Assembly (NCBI GenBank): GCA_034509755.1
Contig: CM067550.1
Coordinates: 4,147,001-4,211,000, forward strand
DNA: 64,000 nucleotides
Reading direction: 5' to 3'
Origin: Anisodus tanguticus
Taxonomy: Eukaryota > Streptophyta > Magnoliopsida > Solanales > Solanaceae
In this document: one piece after another, positions 1 through 10,962 of the stretch
Layout: the number at the start of each line of letters is the position of its first letter
Position numbering within the stretch: the stretch's first letter is position 1
Position numbers and translations under genes: made by a program
The notes under the pieces: generated by a model
Seen by the model: the letters and a program-made list of their open reading frames with translations, nothing else
What the model was told of the DNA's origin: nothing
The model's database searches: none

Positions 1-135
1 TTTCCCATTGTGTGAAGAAGTACGAGGACAAGAAAAATGAAAATTGATCCCATTATTAGCACATAATTCCCGAAATACCCCATTGTCATACTCTTTGCCA
101 TTATCACATTGAATATTTTTAATTTCCCGTTCGAA

Positions 136-921
136 TTAGGTTCTAATGAATGCTCTAAATTTTAAGAAGATGGAAAAAACTTGGGATTTTTTCGCTATCG
201 AAAAAGTCCATAAAAACTTAGAATAATCATCCAAAAAGATAACATAATACCGATGACCCAAAGAACTAAGAACATGAGACGTCCATAAATCACTATGAAT
301 AATATCAAATGGCATTATAGTATGAGAATTGGAGTCTACAAATGGCAATTTAATTATTTTTCCTGAAGAACAAGATTGACAATTCGGAGTACTACGCACA
401 CCCTTACAAGAAATAATATTATTTTTATCTAAGGAAGACAAAATAGATGACCCCGGATGACCTAGACGAGCATGCCACAAGGACGGAGCTAGAGAGGAAA
501 AAGTGGATGGCATTGCGTGACTCGAGAAACCGGAACTTGGCGTGATAGGATAAAGATTACCCCTACTATCACACCTCATGAGAGGACTCCCCGTTTTGAA
601 ATCCTTCACCGAAAACCCAAATGGATCAAATTCTATGGACACAGAATTATCAGTGATGAATTTTCAGACAGATACCAAATTTTTAATCAATTTTGGAGCG
701 TGAAGGGTATTTTTCAAAATAAGGGGTGGATGAGGGGGAGAGAATGTTTTCTGACCATACCCATGAATTGGAATTGAATTACCATTACCAATAATTATAC
801 CATGATTGTTGCTCAAATTGAAATAAGACGAGAGAGTACCTGAGTCGGATGTCATGTGAGTAGTGGCGCCGGTGTCCATGTACCAATTTAGGTTAGAAGG
901 ATTTATTCCAAGCGTGTGCAT
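136..921 (-). pseudogene. protease and integrase N-terminal part of element A
   Basis: Two open pieces separated by a break at 643-663. The upstream piece (664-921) holds 'NWYMDTGATTHMTSD', the copia aspartic protease active site DTGA. The downstream piece (136-642) holds the GAG-pre-integrase motif 'LWHARLGHPG', the zinc-binding 'CQSCSSGK', then 'FDIIHSDLWTS' and 'YYVIFLDDYSKFLW', which carry the first integrase catalytic Asp residues. The rest of integrase lies beyond the left edge. A pseudogene because the pieces do not share one frame. Confidence 0.88.
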
Positions 922-1632
922 CGCGGCTTTAATATCAGTAGTGTGGGACCCGCTGCATGATGGGCCTTGTGGGGCCCAAAAGTGCCTTCCTGCTCACTGA
1001 AACTGCCACTGTAGTGTTGGGCTGGAGAAAAAATAGCGGGCCTTTGCGGAAACTGGGCAGTGGGCCGAAACCGTCTTTGGGTTGTCCACCGCTGCCGGTT
1101 GGGTGAAAGCATTGGGAGGCAAGCGGCTAGGCCCAAACTACAGTTGTGGGGCCTGCTGCCACTGCATAGGGGCCCACTGTGGGCCTCAAAACTGCTGCTG
1201 ACCACCGCGAGGACCCCCACCGCTACCACCATTCTGCCGGCTGCCGCTGCAATTCTTTCCATTATTTTTCTTATTTCTACCCTTTTTGCCACCACCATTG
1301 TTGCGGTTTTGGCCCGAGTTGTTGGAACCGGTAGGATATACCATGGACTCGGTCATCATGACTACGGGACTAGTACTGGTAGCCGCTCATTTTGCCATTC
1401 TTGCTTCTTCTAGTGTAAGCATAGAACGAGCCTGATAAAATTGCGGATTGCTTTGCCGAAGAAGCGTTCCAACACTACTATAGGCCTTGGAGAGGCCGAA
1501 AACCATTTGGAGGACCAAACGATTGTTCGAAACCGGTGCGCCAACGTTGCGAAGTTGGTCCGCCAATTCCTTTAATCTTTTGCAATAAGTCGAAACATTA
1601 AGGAAATCTTCTATATTAACGTGGGAAAAATC

Positions 1633-2082
1633 CTACTCAAGGGTAACGACTCTAGAATTTTGATTATCTTGGAATATATCACGCAGTCTATCCCAAGTCG
1701 CCTGTGCCGTAGCGTCAAGCTCAATAATTATTTGCATAAGGTCGGTAGATATAGTGGAATATATCCACTGAAGGACGGCAGCATCAAGAGTCGTCCACAA
1801 CTTAGGATCATCCTTGCGTTTTGGCACATCCGTATCCTTAGGAGCCGCGGGGATTATGTGATGGATGACTTGATGCGAGCATGCGTGAACTTTGAACAGT
1901 TCGGCCCACGTCGTAAATTGGATGTTTTCTATTTCAAGAATGATAGGGATATGATTTTTGATGTTAGAAACAGTAAGGGCATGGTGAAACGTGTTCTTTG
2001 ACGTAGACATAACGACAGAACAATACATGATTGAGGGATTTGGAAGAAAAAAATTGGGAAGTGGAGGACACCGTCGGGGCAT
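1633..2082 (-). pseudogene. gag N-terminal part of element A (UBN2-type)
   Basis: A 149-codon open stretch. It contains the gag signature around 'VSNIKNHIPIIL', 'FTTWAELFKVHACSHQVIHHI', 'WTTLDAAVLQWIYSTIS' and 'TAQATWDRLRDIFQDN', which is the retrotransposon gag polyprotein family. The real start is probably at the internal Met of 'MSTSKNTFHH' (about residue 25). Downstream in the reverse direction (900-1630) gag continues in broken frames through a Gly/Gln-rich region, with no complete open frame. The equivalent protein of element D is clearly similar. Confidence 0.85.
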
Positions 2083-2157
2083 AGAAAACGAGAGAAGGGA
2101 GCTCGGATTCCGGTTGTTTGGACGGAAATTTTGAGAGAGGAATTTAAGACCTAGACT

Positions 2158-2167
2158 TCTGATACCA
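2158..2167 (-). other. tRNA-iMet primer binding site of element A
   Basis: The reverse strand reads TGGTATCAGA immediately next to the LTR, the usual complement of the 3' end of initiator methionine tRNA used by plant copia elements. Confidence 0.85.
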
Positions 2168-2449
2168 TGAAAGAAATAATCTCTTGATTATTTTCATTAA
2201 TTGAAAGACTATTTATACAAGTTACATAATAGGAGAATCATATTCCTATTCTACTCCTAAAACCTTATTCTACTTGGATTACATTTATGGTAATACAATA
2301 ATTATGGTAAGTGTACAATACTAATTATATTACAATTTTGCCTAAACTAGGAGACTAAATATTACCTAATTCATATACACTAATTACGGTAATGAGGAGA
2401 AAACCGAGAGGATCAATATATATTGTGTGTATATTGTGTATATATAACA
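2168..2449 (-). repeat. 5' LTR of copia element A
   Basis: On the reverse strand it starts TGTTATATATAC and ends TTTCTTTCA directly before the primer binding site. The inner edge is fixed by that site. The outer edge is inferred from the TG start and could move by a few bases because the partner LTR is not in the window. Confidence 0.75.
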
Positions 2450-2509
2450 GGTAGTGATGGATAAAATTTCTACTCAATATGACTGTTCCAACTTGGAGGT
2501 TATACTAGG

Positions 2510-2824
2510 TGTTGAGCTCCTGCAATGGTCCTAGAAGAAGAAATCGAGCAAAAATGGTTAGACTGCCATTGATGAAGTACAGACAAAACAGAGGGAATTT
2601 GGTGCTCGAGAGAGATGATATTTCATGTATCTGAAAAATGTATCTACAATGCTTTACAAGGGTTGTATATATACACACTACAATACATCCAAAAATATTT
2701 ATTAAGTACACAACTAACTCTAACCAAACTCAACTAACTAACTCAACAACCATAACCAACTCAATAATAATATTATCATACTCCTCCTCATGGTACTCTT
2801 GTGCACTTCTCTATTATTTCCACA
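2510..2824 (-). repeat. 3' LTR of copia element B
   Basis: Direct repeat of 7500-7814, differing at only a few positions. On the reverse strand it follows a purine tract (about 2825-2835, CTTGAGGGGATG) and starts TGTGG. The boundary at the TG end is uncertain by two bases because TGTG is repeated. Confidence 0.9.
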
Positions 2825-2862
2825 CATCCCCTCAAGCTAGGAGATATGAAGATGTTCTTCAT

Positions 2863-4595
2863 TCATAGCTTGGACACTAAATGAGCATGATGAACACTGC
2901 CAAGGGCTTTGGTGAGCAAATCTACAGGCTGTTCTACAGAGGGCCGATAAGCAGCATGAATGAGCCCTTCTCGGATCATTACCCTTATAAAATGAAAATC
3001 AATGTCAATATGTTTGGTTCGTTCAAAAAATATAGGATTGGCAGCAATCTGAAGTGCATATTTGCTGTAAGTGAAAACAGAAACTGGCAACTGAACTTGT
3101 ATGCCAAGTTCCTTGTACAAACCAGTAAGTCATACTACTTCTGCAACTGAGGCTGTCATGGCTCTATACTCAGCCTCTGCTGAACTCCTCGAAACAATCA
3201 CTTATTTTTTAGACTTCCAGGATACATGTGAATGCCCAAACATTACAAGGTACCCAGTAATATATCTCCTGCTATTGACACATGACCCCCAATCTGCATC
3301 ACAGAACACCTGAAGTTGAGAATTCTTATAACTGGACATAAGAATGCCTGACCCTGGTACCTGTTTAATGTATCAGACTAGTCTCATGTCAGCTTCCATG
3401 TGTGAAGTTTTAGGAGCTTGCATGAATTGACTCAAGCATTGTACATCAAATACTATATTAGGTCTGTTATTTAAGAGATATAGTAATCTCCCAATCAGCC
3501 TCCTATAAATGATGGGATCTGCCAATGACAAGTCAGGTGCCTTAGTGGATGTTGCAGTTTCTAAAGTAGACTGTGAAGCAACATATTGATCATACTACAC
3601 AATTGTGAGCTTCTGGTTCATTTCCATAGGTGAGGAGGCACTCTTAGCACCTGCTAACCCCATATCAGATATAAGCTCCAAAATATATTTTCTTTGGTGC
3701 ATAAGGATACCCTGAGAGCTTCTTGTAAACTCTATACCAAGAAAATATCTAAGTTCTCCTAAATCTTTAATCTTGAATGTTGATTGAAGTGTTTCCTTGG
3801 TGTTTTGAATAAGAGTTGAGTCATTACCAGTAATAAGTAAATTATCAACATATACATGTACCACAACTATCTTATCCTTCTCTTTTTGTTTAATAAACAA
3901 AGACTAGTCCATGTGGCTTTGAATAAAACCAGATAAAGTCAATGTTGAAGTGAGCTTAATATTCCACTGCCTTGAAGCTTGCTTTAGACCATATAGAGAC
4001 TTTAACAATCTGCACACATGTTTCTGTCCTCTAGCTGCATTGAAACCCTCTGGTAGTGTCAATATACTTCCTCATAGAGATCTTCTTGCAGAAAAGCATT
4101 GTACATATCCATCTAGTGAATTCTCTACTGTTCAACAGCTGCAATAGATATCACTGATCTCACAGTGGTCATTTTGACCATAGGTGAGAATGTTTCTTGA
4201 TAGTCAAGACCCTCCTTATGATTGTACCCTTTGGCTACTAGTCTGGATTTGAATCTTTCCACTTCTCCTGATGCTTTGTATTTTATTTTATACACCCACC
4301 TACATCCAATGACATTTTTCCCTTTTGGGAGATCAACCATTTCCCATGTCTTGTTATCCTCTAGTGCCTGAATCTCAACCTTCATTGCTTCTACCCACCT
4401 TTTATGTGTTGTAGCCTCTGAGTAGTTATAAGGTTCAGTGTCAACATACATTTGTGCCATAAAATTTTGATACGCAGATGATAGTCTTGTATAGTCTATT
4501 CCATTAGATATGGAATACAAACAGTTAATAGAACTATGTTTGGTAATGTAATCTTTGTGCCATATCAGGTCTACTGGATCTTGCAGATCTTCCAC
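2863..4595 (-). pseudogene. reverse transcriptase-RNase H of element B, catalytic Asp lost
   Basis: 4125-4595 holds the RT start ('NVIGCRWVYKIKYKASGEVE' and 'RLVAKGYNHKEGLDYQETFSP'). 3595-3900 holds the RT active-site segment, which reads 'VYVDNLLITGND'; the second Asp of the YVDD motif is Asn, which should abolish catalysis. 2863-3120 holds the RNase H tail ('RTKHIDIDFHFIRVMIREG', then 'EQPVDLLTKAL'). Other frames between these pieces continue the match with stops and shifts. Confidence 0.88.
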
Positions 4596-4813
4596 TTACA
4601 GTTTCAGATGGTACTGTTCCATTTGGCAATTCTACAGTTTGTTGTTCTGGATTATCAACTGCAGCAGTGACACTCTCAGTGTCTGTGCCTTCACATGTAT
4701 CTTGTATTGTCGAATCATTGTACATAATTCCTAGGTTCTGTGGATAAACCAGATCATCATAGCAAAAATGCTTATGTTATCTCATAAAACTAGGTATGTC
4801 ATCTATGTCATTT

Positions 4814-6273
4814 TTAAAAGGAAAAACTGACTCCATGAATACCACATCCCTGCACATGATAGAGCTTATATCCCTTTTGTGAAGAACCATAACCAAGTAG
4901 GACAACTCTCACAACTCTAGGACTGAACTTATCATGTCTAGTTAAAGCAGTAACAAAACACATACAACTTATCACTCTTATATGAGAAAGTGATGGCACT
5001 TTATTGTATATCATCTCATAAGGTGATTTGTTTCCTATAATTGAAGAAGGCGTTCTGTTTATGACATATGCAACATTCTCAAACAAAAACCCCAAAATAT
5101 GTCTGGCTGATTAGCCTGAATCTTTATGGCTCTAGCTATTTCAAGTATATGTCTATGTTTCCTCTCCACAACACCATTTTGTTGTGGTGTATATGGACAA
5201 GAACTCTCATGTATCACATCGTGCAGTTGAAATAACTCCCTACAATTGTGATTAAAGAACTCTGTCCCATTTTTTTTATCTTACTCCTTTTATCCTCATA
5301 TCAAATTGAGTATGAACTTCAGTAAAGAAATTTCTAAGCAGTATGGCTACATCCGATTTTAATCTTATTTAATAATCCAAGTCCATCTAGAGTAGTCATC
5401 CACAATAGTCAGAAAGTACCTCATTCTATTGTATGTTTCAACTTTATAAGGTCCCCATACATCCATATGTAACAATTGAAATGGCCATGTCTTTCTACTA
5501 GTACTGATAGGAAATGGTACTCTAGTCTGTCTAGCTAAGGAGCATACCTCACAATTATTCAAAATAAAAGAGTTATCATTCTTCAAACATGGAATCTTTT
5601 TCAGGACATTTATAGGCACATGACACAACCAGTGATGCCATGTAACTGCATCAACATGTTAAGTTGCTGCCAAGCACATAGTCATCTCTCCTGCCTTATT
5701 TTGTGTGTCAAAACATAGTATATACAGTCCTTCTTCCTCACTACCAATCGCCCTCACCTTTCCAGATGAAAGATCCTGAAACACACAACATTTAGGAAAA
5801 AATGTAACACTGCAATTCAGCTCCCTTATTACCTTAGAAACAGACATGAGATTAAACTTAAATGTTGGCACACACAAGAAATTCTTAAGAACATCACCTT
5901 CTCTTAGATGATAGTCACCAACATGTGAGATTTTAGCCGAGTCTCCTGTGGGCAATTGCACCTTTCCTGCATTTTCTATCAGATTCTTATTGTGTAAGTA
6001 TTTCTGATTACCAATCATGTGATTGGTTGCACCTATGTCTACAATTCATTTTAACACTGCTTTTGTATTAAAGTCAATTATACCTGCCATGTTTGCACTA
6101 GCACTAGCATTTCCTACTGTATCTTTGTTGTCAAGCATGCTGAGAAGCAGTTGGTGCTGGCTGGGTGTAAATTGACCAACTGTCATATATGTCCCTTGAT
6201 AATGTTGATATGTATTGTATACTAGTACAAAGTGTGGTCCCTGTGTGTAAAATTGTGAGTTTGGCATCAACAT
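4814..6273 (-). pseudogene. protease-integrase region of element B, broken
   Basis: Open pieces at 6046-6273, 5659-6018, 5365-5628 and 4814-5095. The 5659-6018 piece carries the post-protease segment ('VPTFKFNLMSVSKV'). The 5365-5628 piece has the zinc-binding cysteines 'NNCEVCSLARQTR', then 'FQLLHMDVWGPYK' and 'YFLTIVDDYSRWTW', the integrase core with its first catalytic Asp residues. The 4814-5095 piece has 'VAYVINRTPSSIIGNKSPYE', typical of the integrase C-terminal part. The protease active-site Asp is not in an open piece I can read. Confidence 0.85.
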
Positions 6274-6437
6274 TGTTCCATATTGTTGTGTCTTCTCAAA
6301 CTACATGTGATGGTGATTTTGGACCTCACCTCCCTGTCCAGTATCCTTAAATGGCAAGTATTCTCATGTCACTACATTTGCCTTCTTAGATATTCCTTTA
6401 AAATCTTCGGATATCCATTCAGTTTGTAACAGTCATC

Positions 6438-7312
6438 TTATAGATGTCCAGTCTTGTGACAGAAGTCACACTTCATCAGTTTAAAACAATCCATTCTTAA
6501 GTGTCCTTTGCCATAGCAAAAATCACATACTGCATTAGGATTATATGATTTCTTTTGCCTCGGACCTCCACTTCCATTCCTTGTTGTGAACATGGCTAAT
6601 GGATCCATTGTACCGTGCATCATCCTTTGGCTTTCCTCCTGGTTGATCATGGCATAGACTTGATTCAAGTTTGGTATTTTTTGCATCATTATCACTCTGC
6701 TTCTAGCTTGGTTGTAACTGTCATTAAGTCCCATTAGAAATTGTAGCATTCTTTGATACTGCAAATGATCTACAAACTCTTTTGACTTAGGACAATAAGA
6801 TGGTGGTGGTATAATTGAATCATATTCATCCCTGAGATCCTTAAGCTTGGAATAGTACATAGACATTGATAATGTTCCATGTCTCAATGTGACTATTTCA
6901 TTATGCAACTAGAATGCCCTTGAACTGTTGATTTTATCAAACCTATCCTTCAAATCCTCCCGTGTCATATAAGAATTTGAATTGAACAACACTCTAGTGA
7001 GCAAGTTTTTACTCACATTTCCTATCAACCATGTTACTACAATGGCATTACACCTATCCCAAAGTCTGGCTAATTCACTATTGAATGTTTCTCTCTTTAA
7101 TGTGCCATCTATAATTCCATTTTATTCTTTCCCAGTAGAGCAAATTTCATTGCCCTACTCCACAAAGTGTAATTTTCCATACCAGTTAGCATTATTCCAA
7201 CCGACAACGAACATGATGCATCAGATGGAAATAGGTACAAATGATGGTTGTGGTCGATGTTCATCATTGTCGTCGCAACTACATTAACCATATCTTCTCC
7301 ATTTGCTCCCAT
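6438..7312 (-). pseudogene. gag of element B, broken
   Basis: The first piece (7109-7312) has the gag N-terminal signature 'PSDASCSLSVGIMLTGMENY' followed by 'LWSRAMKFALLGKNK'. The second (6438-6908) has 'YYSKLKDLRDEYDSIIPPP', 'QFLMGLNDSYNQARSRVIMM' and a zinc knuckle of the CX2CX4HX4C form at 'CDFCYGKGHLRMDC', with a second partial knuckle 'CDFCHKTGHL'. These are normal features of a copia nucleocapsid. The two pieces are separated by frame breaks (6909-7108). Confidence 0.88.
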
Positions 7313-7485
7313 TGTTATTGAATTTGTGATTCTTCAGACTTCAATTGCATGTATGATAACAATATTTATCCTCAAAATATGATTTGATACAAGTTTTCGA
7401 TGTTTGACTTCTTCGATTGCAAACACAGATCTTTCGAATTCCTCACTGTATGTGACTGAATTCCTCTTGATCTACACCGTACAAT

Positions 7486-7499
7486 GGCTCTGATTACCA
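7486..7499 (-). other. primer binding site of element B
   Basis: The reverse strand reads TGGTAATCAGAGCC next to the LTR. This is the initiator methionine tRNA complement TGGTATCAGAGCC with one extra A. Confidence 0.8.
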
Positions 7500-7814
7500 T
7501 GTTGAGCTCCTGCAATGGTCCTAGAAGAAGAAATCGAGCAAAAATGGCTAGACTGCCATTGATGAAGTACAGAGAAAACAGAGGGAATTTGGTGCTCGAG
7601 AAAGATGATATTCCATGTATCTGAAAAATGTATCTACAATGCTTTACAAGGGTTGTATATATACACACTACAATACATCCAAAAATATCTATTAAGTACA
7701 CAACTAACTCTAACCAAACTCAACTAACTAACTCAACAATCATAACAAACTCAATAATAATATTATCATACACTCCTCTTCATGGTACTCTTGTGCACTT
7801 CTCTATTATTTTCA
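7500..7814 (-). repeat. 5' LTR of copia element B
   Basis: Near-identical to 2510-2824. Its inner edge abuts the primer binding site at 7486-7499. A TATA-like stretch (TTGTATATATACACAC on the forward strand near 7650) is palindromic enough to serve as promoter for the element. Outside it, at 7815-7849, lies a copy of the polypurine tract and the end of the internal region. Confidence 0.9.
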
Positions 7815-7849
7815 GACCCCCTCAAGCTAGGAGATATGAAGATGTTCTT
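7815..7849 (-). repeat. copy of element B polypurine tract and internal end, outside the 5' LTR
   Basis: The 31 bases ending in GAAGATGTTCTT (about 7819-7849) are identical to 2829-2859, which is the internal side of the 3' LTR of the same element. A normal 5' LTR should be flanked by host DNA here. Confidence 0.75.
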
Positions 7850-7866
7850 GACACTTTTACTCTAGG

Positions 7867-9781
7867 GTCCTCAGGGAACGTACTTCAAACTTTCAAGTCT
7901 TTCGTAAGATTACGGATAACTTATTCTTTTTCTAATTGGTAGGATCAGGAATGTCGGATGACCGTATACATATATATAGAGAGGAAAGAATTTCCCAATA
8001 GAAATGATTATTGAAGCAATATAAATTAGTTGTTCATACGTTGGCATCAATCAAGAGGACCCCCGACACTACATCTTATTCGTCCATTTTTTGAAAGTCA
8101 AACATGCTTAATATTAATGTTAACTCTCCTTTGATTTCTTTGGACGTGATAATGTGGCATAATTTAGTTAAAGGCTTTATTATAAAGTCTCTAGTCAATG
8201 TGGTGACCTATAGAACGAAAATTATAGTAACAATGTTGAAACTAATATAGAGTTTTTTGTGAGGCAATTGACATGGTGAATTTGATATATAAAAAGGGTA
8301 CATTTTGACTGTTGCTAGTATTATTTTTCTTGCACGTGTATCATGCTAATATTCTCTGTATCGTTTCAATTGGGGAGTTTGGATCGAAGTAGCTTTCTAC
8401 GTGCATGTATAGTTTGTGCTCCAAAGTCCTATTTGATAAAACAAAGATACTTTGAGGATGAATTGATCACCAACCAAACACCTTTTGTCAAGTCGCAAAT
8501 CAAGTTGTACGTACGTGAAGATCCAGTGACATATAGAGTAGAAAAGAAAATAATCCCATCGTCCAACTAGTATCATAAATGTTTAAATTGGGAAGTGGAC
8601 AATCAAGATGGAAAATTTAATGTCTTTATCAATACATAGAGATGGAGGAGGAGGACAAGTAGAGGCGGAAATAGTCTTTTAGCTATAATAATCTTCACAA
8701 TAAAAATATGGATATATATATGTAAAATATTATCAAAATTTTAATAAATATCAGATCCAAACCCATAATTTTAACAGTATAATAAGTCAGTACATAATTA
8801 TAAATGTTGAACCAATTAAATTTAAATTCTGGATTCACATAATGATAACAAGTCATCTCCATCCTCAATAGGACTAATTAACCCAATGAAGTTCATCGAA
8901 TAACATTGAATCAAGAACGTCCAATTGTACAAGTGGGAAGAAAAATTCAAGAATTATTGAGAATCTTTCACCAGAAGAGATAAGAGGTGGGGGTGGGGTG
9001 GGTGGAGAAATGGGGTTAATAGAATTAGGGTTTGGTGCTCCTGAGCTAAGGGAGATATTGAAACAGTGTCTTAGTGGATAGAATTAATGATTTAAGAGGA
9101 GATGCATGTTTCTATAAGTGCTCATGATATATCCCTTTCCAAGCAATAAGCAGATCATAAATTTTCAGTGTTTTCATTTTTTGTTTTGAGTTTTCAAATG
9201 CTTAACGCCCTTTGGAAACGCCGGGCGATTTAATTCAAGAGATGTACTGAAATGAGTTTGACAAAACCCAATAGCTTAATTAGCCTAATGTTAAAGAGAA
9301 GAAAATTTCCACCCTTTATTAAATAGAAATTATATACATCCTATACCTAAATATCAACGTAGTTGTCAACTGAATTTTCGATCAACCAATTGTGATGAAC
9401 CCCCAAAAAGGAAGCTAAACTTAGTGCAAATGAAGATAATATTAGTACTTTGTTTGCTTATGAATACATCTTTGTATGGCTCAATAACTCTAAGGATTTG
9501 TGCCCACTACTTAAGGATCACTCGAATTAATAGTTTACATAGAAAATGTAGATTGGTAATTAATTTAATGTTCGAACTCACATTAGACATTCCTTTTCCT
9601 TACCTAGAATTCCTCAACCCCCAAATAAATGTAATAAATAAAGATATAAAATATAAAAATATTAATGTCTAGCTAGCCAAGGTTGATAACTAAAATCCAT
9701 TGCCCTTTGGAGAGAGACAAAGGCTAAGTATCTCGTAAAATCATTATCATGTAGTAATGACATCACATTCCTTGATCTGTG
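7867..9781. other. intergenic, no gene seen
   Basis: AT-rich sequence with short open frames only (for example 8343-8570 and 9424-9672) that lack any family signature. A few stretches resemble degraded MITE ends (AGAGGCGGA near 8663, CTGGATTCAC near 8831), but I cannot define an element. Confidence 0.6.
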
Positions 9782-9999
9782 AACATCAACATTATATTTG
9801 ATATACTATATACCATTATACGAGTTCGAATTATTAAAACCTTTGTTTACTCTAAGAATATAAATACTTTTTAATCACCGCTATTTTTCGAACATCAACA
9901 TTATATTTGATATACTATATACCACTATACGAGTTCGAAATTATTAAAACCTTTATTTTCTCTAAGAATACAAATACTTTTTAATCACCGCTATAAGCG
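9782..9999. repeat. 109-bp tandem duplication
   Basis: Two adjacent units starting AACATCAACATTATATTTG at 9782 and 9891, differing at a handful of positions. No coding content. Confidence 0.9.
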
Positions 10000-10068
10000 A
10001 TGGATTCAAAATTTAGTCCTTGTGTGTTCTAATTCTAATTAGTAGAGGGAGAGTTTTGAAATTTATAT

Positions 10069-10150
<82 letters not shown>

Positions 10151-10225
10151 TTGTTTTTGTGCATATATAAATAGTTCAACTTGGGAAAATAGTTTTGCCT
10201 AACCCATAAAGGTTTAATCCGCCAC
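9996..10225. mobile_element. degraded MITE with internal microsatellite
   Basis: The right end reads TTTAATCCGCCACTGCC and the left end GCGATGGATTCAAAATT. These are diverged inverted ends of the same 'TGGCGGATC' repeat that hosts the hAT at 55862. A (AACT)n-(TA)n microsatellite fills the middle. The left boundary is approximate. Confidence 0.5.
10071..10149. repeat. (AACT)n followed by (TA)n microsatellite
   Basis: About nine AACT units run directly into about 22 TA units. Confidence 0.97.
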
Positions 10226-10239
10226 TGCCTCTAATAAGG

Positions 10240-10600
10240 ATAGAAGTGAAATAATCTCAATTTCAAATTTGAATAAGTTGAAAATCTTCGTCTATTAAAC
10301 TAATTTTTGAAGTTGAATTAGGTCCACGTAAGATGGTTAATTTCTTATCATGATATCAGAGTTAGGCTCATTCAATTCTTGGTTTACCCAATATTGAGCC
10401 CCATACTATATATGTTACCGCTCTCTAAATGTCCAGTCTGGTTGCATGTGAGGGGGTGACAAAGTCCGACATATATCAATTGTGAGAGAGAAGATTGCAT
10501 GGTCTCCTCATATGATTTTGAAAAATCTTAACTATTTGAACTAGTTTTTGAAGTTAAATTAGACTCAGATCCACCTATTAACATTCGGAACAACTATGAG
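10240..10600 (+). mobile_element. TRIM-like mini LTR element remnant
   Basis: Two diverged direct repeats (about 10275-10345 and 10520-10590) share 'TTTTTGAAGTT' and neighbouring sequence. They flank about 150 bp that begins TGATATCAGAGTTAGGCTC (10351), a decayed form of the tRNA-iMet primer binding site. It has no coding capacity. Boundaries are approximate. Confidence 0.5.
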
Positions 10601-10962
10601 TTTGTTGCAAAGGAAGAACATAAAGGAACAAAATTCCATCAAGTCCTAAAGTTCCAATTCATGATAAAAGCATGGAAGTTAAATTAAACTACGCCCAACT
10701 ATGAGTCTATGAGTTAGTTTTAGTTGCCATGAAATTAACTTGGATTATGTCGAACATGATGAACCAATATGCTAATTAATTCGTGACAAATACTATTTAA
10801 AGATGGAATAATTAGTTAATTACGTATTATAAGACCTCTAATTATCATACCTTAATTGGAAGAATATTGTTAGATTTTTAAAAGTAAAATGCTTGTATAT
10901 GATCAAATCTAGCAAAATTTGGTAATCGGCTATCCGAAAAGTTTATATGCACACATTATATA

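Larger units (their letters stand above)
1..2449 (-). mobile_element. Ty1/copia retrotransposon A, 5' part, runs off the left edge
   Basis: Reading the reverse strand from 2449 leftward gives a 5' LTR, a primer binding site, gag, protease and the start of integrase, which is the Ty1/copia order. Reverse transcriptase, RNase H and the 3' LTR would lie left of position 1. Gag resembles that of element D (49593-54578), so both probably belong to one lineage, although their LTRs differ. Frame breaks between the gag, protease and integrase pieces show it is no longer coding. The bases right of the LTR (GGTAG, 2450-2454) would be one copy of the target duplication; its partner is outside the window. 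Confidence 0.9.
2510..7814 (-). mobile_element. Ty1/copia retrotransposon B with two LTRs
   Basis: Two near-identical 315-bp direct repeats bound about 4.7 kb that encodes, on the reverse strand, gag with a zinc knuckle, protease region, integrase, reverse transcriptase and RNase H in copia order. The reading frame is broken many times, and the RT catalytic motif reads YVDN instead of YVDD, so it cannot be autonomous. LTR similarity nevertheless suggests fairly recent insertion. No clean 5-bp target duplication is visible: CTAGG lies left of the 3' LTR (2505-2509), but the right flank repeats a piece of the element's own interior. Only 60 bp separate it from element A. Confidence 0.93.

Noticed and set aside
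903..1413. Open frames of 131 and 117 codons on opposite strands
   Set aside because: They are out-of-frame readings of the Gly/Gln-rich gag region of element A.
10071..10149. AACT/TA tract as a possible CRISPR-like or satellite array
   Set aside because: It is a simple microsatellite with no spacers; nothing in the window resembles a CRISPR array.
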